DNA of 64,000 nt from the NCBI GenBank assembly GCA_963573385.1, contig CAUYLG010044539.1, positions 1 through 64,000 on the forward strand. The letters run 5' to 3'. This DNA is from Cacajao melanocephalus. Its lineage: Eukaryota; Chordata; Mammalia; Primates; Pitheciidae. The notes under the pieces were generated by a model. That model saw nothing but the letters and a program-made list of their open reading frames with translations, had not been told where the DNA came from and did not search any database. Numbering within the stretch: position 1 is the stretch's first letter; every line of letters starts with the position of its first letter. Below are positions 16,722 through 33,871 of the stretch, in pieces. The translations under genes were made by a program, and so were the position numbers.

Positions 16722-16735
16722 TGGACTTCAGTTTT

Positions 16736-17037
<302 letters not shown>

Positions 17038-17051
17038 TGGACTTCAGTTTT

Positions 17052-18252
17052 TCATAGAAAACATCCCTAGAAGAAGGACAGCAGGGATAGCAATTTACCT
17101 TTTAGTGAGAATGAATTCTCCAACCCTTTCTGGGAGAGCGTTTAGTAAGGCAGCAAAGCTGAAAGCTGAGAAGAGCCTGAAAGAATGATGGGCTGACGCT
17201 GCCAAAAAGAGAAAGGGCGGAATCTTCACAGCCTTGCCTGAGGCCATTATGAATTTGGAACAAATAGTTGTCATTATTCATATAGGCAGGACCTCCTGGG
17301 TAGGGGCTGTCACCTTTTCCAGGCACTTGGAAGGGTGGCCTCCCGCTGTGGAGCCACAGGACTAAATATTATAACTGGCCCCCCAGCACCCTCCTTTAGG
17401 CTAGGGAAGGAATAATAATCTGTCTTCTTCCTCCGACCCTTGGATTTCTGCCAAGTCTCTCCATTAGCGATGTAAATTAATTAGAGACGTAAATGTAAAT
17501 TGCCTCCTAGTGTGTAAAGCAGGTGGACAAGTTCGGAGAATGGATCTGGAGTGGGGTGGGGAATGGCAAATGGAAAAGCAGCAGCACAAACTCTTTATGG
17601 CCGTTCAGAGAACGCTGATGTCCAAGGCACAGCCAGCCAGAGGTAGCTCCAGCCTTTCATTGGAGAAGCCATGTTTTCCTCAGTTGTATCCTGCACTTCG
17701 AGTGAGGCTTCTTCAAATGCAGAAGAGCATCATGACCCAAGCGGAGAAAGTACTTATGATGGCAAAATTCAATGGGCCTAACCCTAGTGGGGAGGGAATC
17801 CATTCTTTTAAACCAGGGATTTAAATTCTTCAAACTCTCCAAGCAAGTCATTTGCAAATATACCCCTTCTACCATTTTAAAGTTAGGATCATGTTCCTCA
17901 TAGGACAACTGGATGAGCCCTAGGAACCAAGAACCCTGTGCAGTGGGGGCAGAAGACTGACGGTTGTTTTGTTCCCCCACAGCTGTAGGTTACAAGGTTC
18001 TTACACAAGCTTTGGGGTGGCCCCACCCCAGGCCCTTCCTTCCCGTCAGTCAGTGATGACTCAAGAGGTTTTGGAAAGGAGCTCAGGGGACACTCAAGCA
18101 GCAGGCTCAGCTTAGGGCACTTCTGATGCATTTTCTAGGTAACATTAGGAGCTGGTTCCACACTGGACTCCCTAGCCATATGGACATTCACTCCCCAGGC
18201 TTGGTCTACAGTGCCCTGTGAGTTCAGTAATACACTGCCTAAAGGAGATTTT
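17052..18252. other. Unique intergenic sequence
   Basis: A 1.2-kb stretch without recognised repeats or exons. Confidence 0.4.
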
Positions 18253-18386
18253 AGGAAGGAGAAAAAAGAAAAGGAAAGAAAAGAAGGAAAGAGGGAAGGA
18301 AGGAAGGAGGGAGGGAGAGAAATAGAAAGAGAGGGAGGGAGAGAGGAAGGAAGGAAGGAAAGAGAGAGACAGAAGAAAGAAAGAGG
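18253..18386. repeat. Polypurine (GGAA/GA)n tract
   Basis: About 134 bases of nearly uninterrupted A/G, directly abutting an Alu head. Confidence 0.95.
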
Positions 18387-19079
<693 letters not shown>

Positions 19080-19314
19080 TCATTGAGACTTGTGGCTTAA
19101 TGTTGTGAATGTATATGTATAACAGTATGTATAATTGTATGTATATGTATGTCTCACCAGAGAGACAGTAAAGGGATTAAAAAAAAAAAAAGCCAAAACC
19201 CACACAGGCAAAGAAAGTAGAAGAGTAGTAGACTTGAGATAGCAATACAGTTATAGAAAATGGGAAGTGACTCACAGATCAGAGAAATCAGAAACTACAT
19301 CTGCTGGGGGGGCT

Positions 19315-19316
<2 letters not shown>

Positions 19317-19349
<33 letters not shown>
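19317..19349 (+). repeat. (TG)n microsatellite
   Basis: About 16 uninterrupted TG units. Confidence 0.97.
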
Positions 19350-19351
<2 letters not shown>

Positions 19352-19555
19352 TGAAGGATTTACTCTGTGCCAGGCGCTAGTCTAAGGGCTGAAGGTATAT
19401 TAACTTGCATGATCCCCTAAAAGTGCTAGCAGGATTTATACCCTAATTTTGGACACTAGGCACAGAAAGATTTAATTTGCCTCAGGTTACACTGCAAAAT
19501 CTGAACCTCTCTGAGATTCGGCTCCAGAGACCACACTTGACACTGCCTCAGTCAT
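19352..19555 (+). repeat. MIR SINE
   Basis: GGATTTACTCTGTGCCAGGC through TGCCTCAGGTTACACTGC. Confidence 0.82.
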
Positions 19556-19694
19556 GAGCAGGACTGTAGGCACCAAACCCCATTTTACTCAGGCAGGCAG
19601 CTGCCCTCTGCTCCCGGGCAGAAGGCTGTGGGTTTCTTTAGGAGGCTTCCCACAGTTGAGGATGGGGTGAGACACCTATGAAAACAAGAGAATT

Positions 19695-19983
19695 TAGGCC
19701 AGGCACCTATAATCCCAGCACTTTGGGAGGCCAAGGTGGGAGGATCACTTGAGTCCAAGAGTTTGTGACCAGCATGGCAGAATAGTGAGACCCCGTCTCT
19801 ACAAAAAACAAACAAAATTAGCTGAGCGTGGTGGCAGGTGCCTGTGGTCCCAGCTACTCAGCGCTGGGGCTGAGGTGGGGAGGATCACTTGAGCCCGGGA
19901 GGTTGAGGCTGCAGTGAGCTGAGATGATGCCAATGCACACCAGCCTGGGCGACAGAGCCAGATACTGTCTTAAAAAAGAGAAA
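19695..19983 (+). repeat. Alu with 15-bp target-site duplication
   Basis: GAAAACAAGAGAATT at 19680-19694 and 19984-19998; short deletion in the head. Confidence 0.97.
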
Positions 19984-20214
19984 GAAAACAAGAGAATTCA
20001 GTGAAAGTCTGAATTCAGCTCCCGTGTGTTGGCAGCGAGGCCCACACACCCCAGGCAGGGGCGGGAGCTCCTCTCCAGGAGTGCTGATCGGCTGGGGAGA
20101 AGACTGCCTGCACCAGTACCCGAGGTCCCCGCGGAATTGCTGGCTCACCAACTTACGAGGCCTGGCCACACACCCAGGGCTCACACAACCTTCTATCAGC
20201 TTTCTGTTACCTTC

Positions 20215-21360
<1,146 letters not shown>

Positions 21361-21543
21361 AGGATGACAGAAAACTGAGAAAAGGCTTTCAGTGTGAAAG
21401 CGGAAGACAGAAACAAACAGGAAAAAGCTGACTCAGAGGAAAGAGAGGCCATTGCAGGAAGCATATGAAAACTTCCCCTAAACAATAAGTAGGCTTAAAA
21501 GTGAGAAAAGGTACTACATTCATGACTGACAAAATTGCTATGA

Positions 21544-21859
<316 letters not shown>

Positions 21860-21964
21860 AAAAAATATTTAGAAAACAAGATAGAGCTCTTGGGCTCCAC
21901 ACTGAAAAATCCACTGCAAAACTGGAAGATAAAGTACAAACAAAAATTTCTTATAAAGTAGAAC

Positions 21965-22316
<352 letters not shown>

Positions 22317-22421
22317 CTAAACAATTAGTCCAAAAGTTTAGCATCAGAATAATGGGAGTTCCAGAAAGACAAAAGAGAAACAATAGAGGGCGTGAATTAT
22401 CAGAGAAATAAAGCAAGCACG

Positions 22422-22728
22422 GGCCAAGCGCCATGGCTCATACCTGTAATTCCAGCACTCTGGGAAGTTGAGGTGGGAGGACCACTTGCACCTAGGAGTT
22501 CGAGACTAGCCTGGGCAACATAGTGTAACCCCCATCTCTACATAAAATAAAAAAATAAAATTAGCTGGGCATGGTGGCTTATGCTTATAGTTTCAGCAGC
22601 TCAGGAGGCTGAGGTGGGAGGATCGCTTGAGCCCAGGAGACAAAGGCTGCAGTGAGCCAGCCATGTTCACACCACTGGACTCCAGGCTGGGCAACAGAGT
22701 GAGACTCTGTTTCCAAAAAAAAAAAAAG
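22422..22728 (+). repeat. Alu
   Basis: GGCCAAGCGCCATGGCTCAT through CTCTGTTTCCAAAAAA. Confidence 0.95.
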
Positions 22729-22739
22729 AGGGAGAAATA

Positions 22740-23038
22740 AATATAACTAAAAAGGAAAGAAAGAAACTATAGTATATGAGATGATGGGTATGTTAATTTG
22801 CCTGACTCTAATAATCACTTCACTATGTACATCAAGATAAGTATATCAAAATATGTTGTGTACCTTGAATATACAGTATATTTAAATATAAAATTATACA
22901 CAATTAAAAAATACCTTTTAAAAAACACACAAAAAAGCACAATAATGTGAACTTTCTGACATCATCAAAGAGGAAAACAGGTCATATACAGAAGTCAGAA
23001 TGGCATTAAACTTTTTAATAACAATACTAAATTCTAAG
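22740..23038 (+). repeat. L1M 3'-end fragment
   Basis: ATGATGGGTATGTTAATTTG, TAATAATCACTTCACTATGT and ATGTTGTGTACCTTGAATAT. Confidence 0.75.
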
Positions 23039-23050
23039 GGATAATGGAGC

Positions 23051-23371
23051 CAGGTGCTGTGGCTCACACCTGTAATCACAACACTCTGGGAGGCTGAGGC
23101 AGGAGGAACTCTTAGAGCCAGGAGTTTGAGACCAGCTTGGGTAACAAAGCAAGACCCTGTCTCTACAAAAAAGAAAACAATTAGTCAGGCCTGGTGGCAT
23201 GCACCTACGTAGTACCAGCTATTTGGGAGGCTGAGGAAGGAGGATGGCTTGAGCTCAGGAGTTTGAGCTAAGATGTAGTGAGCTAAGATGGTGCCACTGC
23301 ACTCCAAACTGGGTGACAGAGTGAGACCTTATCTCTAAAACAATAAATAAATAAATAAATAAATAAATAAA
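23051..23371 (+). repeat. Alu with 12-bp target-site duplication and (AAAT)n tail
   Basis: GGATAATGGAGC at 23039-23050 and 23372-23383. The tail 23342-23371 is a run of AAAT units. Confidence 0.98.
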
Positions 23372-23383
23372 GGATAATGGAGC

Positions 23384-24680
23384 AAAGTCTTCTAATTTCT
23401 GAGGCGAATTTGAACAACAAAATTGTCCAGTGACCCACAGGATAAAATAACTATCTATGAGTCAGTGCTAATAAAAATAAATAATTGAATGACTACATAA
23501 ATGGAAAAGAAATAGCTCTGCCCTACAAGAGAATTCCAATTAATAAGTGTAAAAGAAATGAGTAAAAAAAAAATTACTATTAGAATATTACAGTAATAAT
23601 TGTTGCAGGCAAGATTCATCAATGAATGCTATAATTAGTTGGTAAAATGTTGAGGATTAACAGGATAGTTACATAGTCTCAAAGTATGTCCACTAACATA
23701 TTTATTGTCTTCAAAAGGAAAAAACTTTATGATGGAGAAACTAGCAGAAACTACTTTCACCACATGATCAAGGTTAGCATCACTGGTAATAAGCCTGACG
23801 TACTGAGAAGGGCACATCACCTCCGTGGTATTCTTGCCCCAAATCCATAACTGTCTAATCATGAAAAAACATCAGACAAATCCAAATTGAGGGGCATTCT
23901 AAAAAAATAACTCATCAGTCTTTTTCAAAACTATCAAAGTCATGAAAGACAAAGACTGCCTCAGATTGGAAGAGACCGAGAAGACTTAGCAACCAAAGCA
24001 AAGTGGAATCCCAGAGTGGATTGTGGAAAAATAAAAGGACATTATTGGAAACACTGGTTACATCTGAAGTCTGTAGTTTAGTAGTAGTAGTGTACCAAAG
24101 GGAATTTCCTAGTTTTGATCATTGTACTATGGCTATGTGAGCTGTATAAAGACATTACATAGAACTCTGGAGTGTCTTTGCAGCTTTTCTATAAGTCTAA
24201 AATTATTTAAAAATAGTAAAACAAAATTCAGAGGAAGAATTATTTCCAATCTAGAATTTTATACCTAAACTATAAATCAATTGTGAACATAGCATAATGA
24301 CATTTCTTGGACATGCAAGAGCTCATGCACTTTCTGTTAGGAAGTGACTGTAGTTCTCCCTTAAAAGAACGAACCAAGATGCAGACATGGCATCTACAGA
24401 ATGTGGAATTCAACACTAGAGGAAGGTAAAGGAATTTCCAGAACCACGGCTATGCAGAGGTTTCCAGAGCAACCAGTATAGATGGGAGCAAGGGGACTCA
24501 TTGTTCCTAGAGGAAGGATGTTGCCAACCAACCAGCCGCCACCAACAGTTGACCTATCTATTTGATTATATCAGGGACATTTTCAGTTTTGACAGAGTAT
24601 GGGATTGAATTATTGATAAGTATGTAGAAAACTAAGCAAACAAACAGGAAAAAAAACAAACAAACAATTATCGGCCCTTA
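23384..24680 (+). repeat. L1M remnants (two 3'-region segments)
   Basis: Segment 1 to about 24225: AGGTTAGCATCACTGGTAAT, GGACATTATTGGAAACACTG and TTTCCTAGTTTTGATCATTG. Segment 2 from about 24240: TTTCCAATCTAGAATTTTAT, GGACATGCAAGAGCTCATGC and GAGCAACCAGTATAGATGGG. No intact ORF2. Confidence 0.7.
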
Positions 24681-24799
24681 GGAAAACAAAAGGTTGCCCC
24701 AAAAAGAAATGTAATCATAGTATCCTAAATGACTCACTTGTGGGTAATTTTTCCATAGTCACGATAATATAAAAACTAAATATTCATTTAACTAAATAT

Positions 24800-24984
24800 T
24801 TATATTGGGAGGAGGGAAGAAGGGAAATATGTATGTGAGTGGAGTATGGGGGATAGATTAAATTTTTGTTTTCTAAGATAAGAAGCAAGGAGGCAGCAAA
24901 CCACATTGCCACGTGTGTATCTATGCAACAATCCTGCATGATCTGCACATGTACCCCAAAACCTAAAGTACAAAAAAAAAAAAG
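24800..24984 (+). repeat. L1 3' end with poly(A)
   Basis: CTATGCAACAATCCTGCATG, ATCTGCACATGTACCCCAAA and ACCTAAAGTAC with an A-tail: the terminal part of a younger L1 than the preceding pieces. Confidence 0.85.
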
Positions 24985-26525
24985 GAAGGAAGGAAACCTC
25001 TGTCCAATGGGCTCCCAGCCCCAAGGCAAGCTGCATCTTTTAGGTATCATTATCTGGGTGGGAATAGTGAAGCGGTGTAGCAGATGTGAACACACAGGGG
25101 AATCCTCTCTTCTTGCTGTCCTAAGCAAACTGGTGAGTAATGGAAGGAAGCCAAAGCTGAGTGGGATTAGGGCTAGGAAGATGGGCCAGGCTGTGCTGGC
25201 TGGTGATGAGATGAGCTCAGGTTCTATTTCAGCAGGGTTCAGTGTCCAGGGAGATGCCATCTGAGGTGGAGTGCAGCCACAAGTCAAAGCAGCTGATAGC
25301 TGTCACAAGGTGGCTGTGGCCTGGTTTGGGCCTTGTTTTCGAAGGTAGGTTCTGTGAAACACTACTTCTGAAGGATGTAAAGAACTGACCTGAAAAGAGG
25401 GTTCCATGGTCCAACGTACTTGAGAAATGCAGGATTCAATGACACTAAACAAGTTTCTCCACTGCAGAACATCTCAGAACCCTCAATATGATCATGGGAA
25501 TCTCCAGTCTATAAAGCATGGCATGTGGGGGAGATGGTGACAAAGTGTTGGATCATGACCCTGGAACCCTTTCTACACAGAACACTGGAGTACAGAACTA
25601 TGGACAACCCTTTCCAGAGTGGGGGGTTGGCATCAGTCAGGGCTGGTACTAACGGGAAAAACATCTGCTTCCTTGTATCCTCACATCTTCACCACCACTG
25701 CCAAGCCCTTTCCACTGGCTAGGTCTAATTAGGGTTTTGGGGCCAACAGGCACATGAATTGGGGTTTGAGGCAGGCTCTGCTCTCATAAAAAACCTAAAT
25801 GTTAACAAGACAGAAATGTAGGCACAAGCCCAGTTATAAGGTATGGAGGCTCCCAACCGGGGGGTGGGACTCAGTGGCCCCTAGACCTGTAGTGTTCCGA
25901 CAGCCCCATGCAAAGCCAAGATCAAACCTACAGCAGCCTTTCTCCAGCAGCCCTTCTCCGGCACCCTGAGGATCTCAGTTGCATTCCTTGGTCAGGCTCT
26001 GGAAACGGTAAGGGCAGCTGCTGTGGGAAGGTGAACTCCAGGGTTCTGGCCCGGCTGGTTTTGGGGAAATGCAGGAGCTGACAACTTACAGTCACAGCCC
26101 GTCCCCACTCACTCACTGCAGGGGGCTCAGTCATTCATTTACCCGATTTCCCCAGGTCTTTAGTGGGGGTTCCCTGGTGCCAACACCATTCCAGGTAGGG
26201 GCTGATGAAAACCCCTCTTCTCTGAAGCACAGGCAGAATGTATCCTTAGAAAGGAAGCCAGGGGACTGGGCACCACCAAGTCATTCCAGAGTGAAAGGAA
26301 CACAAGTCCAATCTCAGGCTGTATGATTGACAAAGCTTCTGGGTGCACAACTTTTACATTTTTCACTTTATTCTCTGTGATGTGCCCTGCTCAGGAGCCA
26401 TAGGATTTTACCAGTCGTTCTGTTCTAGCCCTGAGCACCTGCACGTTTTACAGTTCTGAGACTGTCCTGTATTCAGGACCTGTACCATGGACAGATGCAA
26501 AGCCACTAAATGTGTGAGCTGGAAT
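24985..26525. other. Unique intergenic sequence
   Basis: No repeat recognised; open frames have no known similarity. Confidence 0.45.
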
Positions 26526-26600
26526 AGACAAGAACAGTTTATTGAGTGTTTACTATGTGCTTGTCCTCACGTTACCTGATAAGCGCTAGGAGTCACAGGT
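26526..26600 (+). repeat. MIR fragment
   Basis: AGTTTATTGAGTGTTTACTA followed by TGTGCTTGTCC. Confidence 0.7.
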
Positions 26601-28165
26601 TTTGGGGTGCAGAGGCTGAGGATGAGGGCAGTTACACATCTTGTCAAGTCTTCCCCTGGCAAGGGGCAGCTGTAACTCAGCACTGCCTACAGGCACAGCC
26701 TGGGCTCTGGGCTCCCTCCGCCCTTCGCAGACGCCCTGGCTGCCACCATCCCCCACGGCACTGGGCAGGCCGCTCACCTTTTGTTGTTGCCAGGTTCTTC
26801 GATAATCCCTGTCCATGGGGTTCACGAGATTATAGTGAGGATCAGATAATACAATGAGCAGAAAAGTGCTCTAGAGTGGAGTGAACACACATGTGGGGTA
26901 CCAATCACAGCCACTCCTTTTTCTAGATACCCAACAATGTGGCATCCCAAAGGGATCACTGTCTCTGGCATGTGTTTACAAGCTGACTAGAAAAAGGAAG
27001 AAGGCACGCAGACCCAAGAAGACGGAAGTGAGATTTTGAAAGTGGGTACTCCTGTACCCAGAGCCAGAAGGCCTGAAGGAGGTAAGGATCGAGACCCACC
27101 GTCTGATGGCTCTGAACTGAAACTTTGGAAGAGTGAACTCTCAGACCTCACGGCTGCCCCCACCCCCTCCCAACCCTTCCCCTAAATGCTCTAGACACTA
27201 AAAATACCCCAGCCACCTGCTTCCCTGGGAGGCAATAAATCATTGGCCATCCAGCACCAGAATCTGGGCCAACATGGCAGTGGACACAGACCCAAGGGAT
27301 CAATTCCCTTCCTCCCACCCAGGCTGCCATCAAGAGCCTGCCTGCTACTGGGAGGGATAGGGGGTAGATGGTGGGGGTGGGGGGCGAGGGAGGGTGCTCA
27401 GAGGATGCAGGAGCTACATGGAGGTTTCTGGGGCCAGAAGTGGGTGTGGGGTGAGCAGAGGGGAGTGAGGTCCCCAGGGAGTCCTGGAAAAAGGGCGGTG
27501 GCTTCTTTGCAATGACAGCCCCCTGCTTTATTATATAGAATAAGATCCTATCAAATCCACAGCTTAGCCGCCCAACTGCTGTCCTACTACCCCAGGGCCA
27601 CCAGATGTCAGTGTTACAGGTCGCATGGATGTTGGTGGTCAGATCTCAGGACAGGGACTGAATTCATGGAGAGACTATTCAAACCAGGGGCACTCAGGGG
27701 CAAACCCGTGAAATCTGTTTCCAGTTCTTACAAATTAGATCCTACCCCCAGGGACTGAAATCAGTCCGACTCCCAAATGGTAACCACAAAATGCCTAAGA
27801 TCTGTACACCTTCATTCTCAGTACAATATAATGTATCAGAAATGAGAGGCAAAGGCAGAATTTCTAATTTACTTATGATTAAAATGCATCATCAGCAAAC
27901 ACATCATAGTGGGGAACATGAAGCAATGTGCTGTTGTGTTGTTCAAATGTGAAAAGGCAGGGACCCCTGGGAGTCTCCTTTGTTCTGTTAAGTCTCTCTC
28001 TAGAAGAACCACTGCATTGTAAGTAACTTGGTCCAACCAGTGAAAAATACAAACAGGACCATTCACAGACAAAAAAGCAAAGAATAAAATTCAGCGGCTA
28101 CCCAAGTATAATAAATAGACCCAAATAATCAGAAACGTGTTTACGCTGATTTTTTTAGAGCATTA
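26601..28165. other. Unique intergenic sequence
   Basis: GC-rich in places, with a G-run cluster at 27358-27394. No exon recognised. Confidence 0.45.
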
Positions 28166-28177
28166 AAAAATCCACAA

Positions 28178-28421
28178 AATTTGGGAGGCCAAGGTGGGTG
28201 GATCGCTGGAGCCTGGGAGTTTGAGACCAGCTTATACAACGTAGTGAGACCCCCATCTTCATAAAAAATTTAAAAATTAGCCAGGTAATGGTGGCGTATG
28301 TCTCAACGACTCAGGAGGCTGTGGTGGGGGGACCCCTTGAGCCCAGGATCGAGGCTGCAGTGAGCTGTGATTGCACCACTGCTCTCCAGCCTGGGCAACA
28401 TGGTGAGATCCTCTCAAAAAA
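28178..28421 (+). repeat. Alu, 5' truncated
   Basis: Starts at TTTGGGAGGCCAAGGTGGGT and ends GATCCTCTCAAAAAAA. Confidence 0.92.
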
Positions 28422-28426
28422 ACCTA

Positions 28427-28535
28427 TGCGGCCTTGGGGAGGTAATCTGACCCATGTGCCTCAGTTTCTTTGTGTGTATAAGCTGGACCTCTCCAAAGCC
28501 CCTTTAAGTAATGTAAGATTCTAGGATTCTAAGTG
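28427..28535 (+). repeat. MIR3-like SINE
   Basis: GGCCTTGGGGAGGTAATCTG, GTGCCTCAGTTTCTTTG and AAGATTCTAGGATTCTAAG. Confidence 0.7.
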
Positions 28536-29081
28536 TGACTTTGAGAGGTTTCTGTGGAGTTGGGAAGGTGAATATGCAAAAATTCCAATGTTATGCCACC
28601 CAGGGCCACTTTAGCAACATAGACAAAGACTGAGAATGCAGAATGCTTCCTCCTGACTCCTAGGGTACCCAGGGAAGGCTTCTGGAAGACAAGGATTATG
28701 CACATCTGACCTAATGCTATAGCATGATCAAAATACTTGATCCTCTTTTTAAGAGTTGGGAGGTGGCCAGCCAGATATTTTAAAACGTCAACTTGATCTG
28801 TATCCTTATCAGCATCTAACGAAACATTTTGTTTCCAAAAACAAATGATCACTGTTATCTATCAATCTCTGTAAGAACATGAAATTCTCAAGAATGGAAT
28901 CTTTTCCGTAATACTCTCCACAGCTGGTTTTGCATGTACACGTAGAACTGCTGCTTCCTGTACGGTAAGTTTAGGGTAAGGAAGAGAGAGGGGAAGAAGG
29001 AAGGGAGTGTTAAAGTCTTTCTTTAGGAGTCTCCCAAAATGTTAACATATGCACAGAAAAAAGTCTGAAAAACAGAAACAA
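28536..29081. other. Unique sequence
   Basis: Nothing recognised; a short GA-rich stretch near 28978-29005. Confidence 0.4.
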
Positions 29082-29215
29082 AGGCCAGGAGCAGTGGCTC
29101 ACACCCGTCATCCCAGCACTTTGGGAGGCCTATTGCTTGAACCCAGGGGTATGAGACCAGCTTGGGCAACATGATGAAACTGTGTCTATTAAAAAAAAAG
29201 AAAGAAAGAAAAAGA
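29082..29215 (+). repeat. Free left Alu monomer (FLAM-like)
   Basis: GGCCAGGAGCAGTGGCTCAC to an A-rich tail after only about 110 bp; no right arm. Confidence 0.88.
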
Positions 29216-29631
29216 AACTAACTTTGTAACAGGTAACCGTGGTTCTCTCTGATGATACTAGGGGTAATCATTATTTTTTTTTTTGCTTATCTGAATTTTT
29301 CATTTTTCAGCAATGAACATGTCAATTTGCATCATAATTTTTTAATGCAAATACATTCAGGAAGGGTAATACATCAAACCATTATCAGTTACTAACGCCT
29401 TGATGTTAGTGAATGGGTGTGATTTGTTTCCTACAGTGAGTGGAGGTAAGAAGTAGATTTTGTTAGGTCTGGGGTCTGCAGGATGTTGCGGTGGTACTTG
29501 AGGCAGTAGAAAGGGTAGAGAGAAGGCGGAGAGCCCTGGAAAGGAAGTGGGTGGAGAAGGTTGGCTCATATCTTAGGCCTGCCAGCTGCTACCTAGAACC
29601 TTGAGGGCATTTATTTATTTTTATTTCAAAA
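29216..29631. other. Unique sequence
   Basis: No feature recognised. Confidence 0.35.
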
Positions 29632-29770
29632 ATTATTTAGTTTAAGTTTTTGTAGAAATGGGGTCCCACCGTGTTGCCCAGGCTAGTCTTGAACTTCTAG
29701 CCTCATGTGATCCACCTGCCTTGGCCTCCCAAAGTGCTGGGATAACAGGTGTGAACCACTGCTCCCAGCC
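29632..29770 (-). repeat. Alu left-monomer fragment
   Basis: TTTTTGTAGAAATGGGGTCC through GTGAACCACTGCTCCCAGCC. Confidence 0.88.
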
Positions 29771-30207
29771 AGAGGGCATTTAATAAAAATTAAGGCTAGC
29801 AACAGTTAACCTTTTCTCATGCAAGGCTTTGCCCAATTATTCTCTTTATAAATAACTTCTCTTTAGAAACAAACTCCAACCTTCAGAACAAACAAGAAAA
29901 AGAGCACATGGATTTTAATAATTTTAAAATAATGAAGAACAAAGGAGTCTTCTCCAAATGTATCCATTTTGATTTCCATCAAGACTTTCTTTGACAAGGT
30001 TTTCATTTACAATTTCCATACTGTAATCTACAGACTTTTCTTGAAGCCCCAGCATAAATATTTCAGGAGTTATAGAGCTCACATAATTAAATACAAGCAA
30101 ACATCATCATTTAAACACTCTTAATAGGTTATGCTGACTTTTGCCTCAATATTATCTAGAAAGGAAGAGTTTGCAAAGGAAATTTATGGTATAAACAACA
30201 CTGGGGA
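29771..30207. other. Unique AT-rich sequence
   Basis: No feature recognised. Confidence 0.35.
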
Positions 30208-30925
<718 letters not shown>

Positions 30926-31098
30926 TACGAATCACTCCCTATAATATAAGCTATTCATAACCTATGCAATTCATTTTATATATTCATTAAAGCATGCCTT
31001 CTATGGCTGGCTCCCAGGCAACAAATGTGATGGGGAAAGGATAGGAGTAACAGATCTCTAAAGATCACAAGCAAAATGTACACTTTTAAAATAAATTC

Positions 31099-31402
31099 TG
31101 CCAGGTACAGTGGCTCCTGCCTGTAATTCTAGCACTTTGGGAGGCCAAGGTGGTAGAACTGCCGGAGCCCACAATTTTGAGACCAGCCTGGGCAACATAA
31201 TGAGACCCCCATCTCTTAAAAAAACAAAAACACCAGGCGTGGTGGCTGTGCCTGTGGTTCCAGTTACCTGGGAAGCTGAGGTGGGAGGATTGCTTGTGTC
31301 TGGGAAGTTGAAGCTGCCGTGAGTCCTGATAGTGCCACTGCACTCCAGCCTGGGGTGACAGAGAGACACTGTCTCAAAAAAAAAAAAAAAGAAAAGAAAA
31401 GA
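31099..31402 (+). repeat. Alu
   Basis: GCCAGGTACAGTGGCTCCTG to an A-rich tail. Confidence 0.94.
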
Positions 31403-31541
31403 AGAGAGGAGAAAAAGAAATTCCAACTGCTTATCAAGTAGCTGGAGATATTGAAGAGGGAAACAATATTGAGGCAGTGCCTAGTTCATTGCATCTAAGA
31501 TGCTGTCAAGCGTAAGATGTACTGTACTTTGGTAAGAAAAA

Positions 31542-32633
<1,092 letters not shown>

Positions 32634-33028
32634 TCTATTAGTCCATCCCCACATTGCTACACAGAACTACCTGATACTGGGTAATTTATAAGAAAAGAGG
32701 TTTAATTGGTTCACGGTTCCACAGGCTATATAGGAAGCATGGCTGCAGAAAGCCTCAGGAAACTTACAATCATGGCAGAAGGCAAAGGGGAAGCCAGCAC
32801 ATCCTACATGGCTGGAACAAGAGGAAGAGAGCGCGAAGGGGACGATGCTACACACTTTACAACAGATCTTGTGACAACTCTATCACGGGACAGCACTAGG
32901 GGGATGGTGCTAAACCGTGAGAGACCACCCTCATGATCCAACTGCCTCCCACCAGGCGCCTCCTCCAACATTGGGAATTACAATTCAACATGGGATCTGG
33001 GTGGGGATACAGAGCCAAACCGTATCAG
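32634..33028 (-). mobile_element. Solo MaLR LTR (MST/THE1-like)
   Basis: Reverse LTR: CTATTAGTCCATCCCCACAT, ACTGGGTAATTTATAAGAAA, CTTACAATCATGGCAGAAGG, ending GAGCCAAACCGTATCA. GATGA before and GGTGA after look like a diverged 5-bp target duplication. Confidence 0.92.
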
Positions 33029-33192
33029 GTGATGCAAAACTCACTTCCTCACGAAGGTTTCTGACTATGGTTAAAACACATCAGTCTGAGTTTAGCCCAT
33101 GGGGAAGAAAAGAATACCTACTGATAATGAACCAGAAAATCTGACTGAATAAATTACCAAATAAAATGATATTATGAACAAAAAATAAAATA

Positions 33193-33390
33193 TACCCTGA
33201 GCAACACAGTGAGACCTTGCTTCTATTAAAAATTTAAAAATTAGCTGGACATGGTGGCACATGCCTATAGTCCCAGCTGCTTGAGAGGCTGAGGTGGGAG
33301 GATCACTTGAGTGTGAGAGGTCAAGGCTGCAGTGAGCCATGATCTTGCCACTCCACTCCAGTGATGGAGTGAGACCCTGTCTCAAAATAA
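33193..33390 (+). repeat. Alu, 5' truncated
   Basis: CTGAGCAACACAGTGAGACC through CTGTCTCAAAATAAAT. Confidence 0.92.
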
Positions 33391-33580
33391 ATAAACAGAA
33401 GTACAACATATATACAGAAAAGTACACAATTTATAAATGTACAGCCAAATGAATTAGCACAAATTATAACTACCCTAAGTGAAAAAAACAGGACATTACT
33501 AGCATCTCAGAAGCCCCTTATGACTTTTCCCTATCACTGCACCCATCTTGTCCCCCAAAGGCAATTTCCATCCTGATTTC

Positions 33581-33719
33581 CTGATTTTTCATTTTTGTTT
33601 TTTATAGAGACAAGGTCTCATATTGCCTAGGCTAGCATTGAACTCCTGGACTCAAGCAATCCTCCCACCTCATCCTCCCAAAGTGCTGAGATTACAGGCA
33701 TGAGCCATTGTGCCCGGCA
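33581..33719 (-). repeat. Alu monomer with 11-bp target-site duplication
   Basis: ATCCTGATTTC at 33570-33580 and 33720-33730. Confidence 0.93.
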
Positions 33720-33871
33720 ATCCTGATTTCTAACACCATCGATCAGTTTTATCTGTTTTTAAACTTTACATGAATAGAATCACAGAATATGGATTCTTTT
33801 GGTCTGGCTCCTTTTGCTCCTCATTATGTCTGCGAAATTCCTCCATGCTGTTATGAGTAGCAGAAGGTTGT

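Noticed and set aside
24784..25287. 167-codon open frame on the - strand
   Set aside because: Overlaps an L1 3' end and unique DNA; no domain, no similarity known, no splice or start context.
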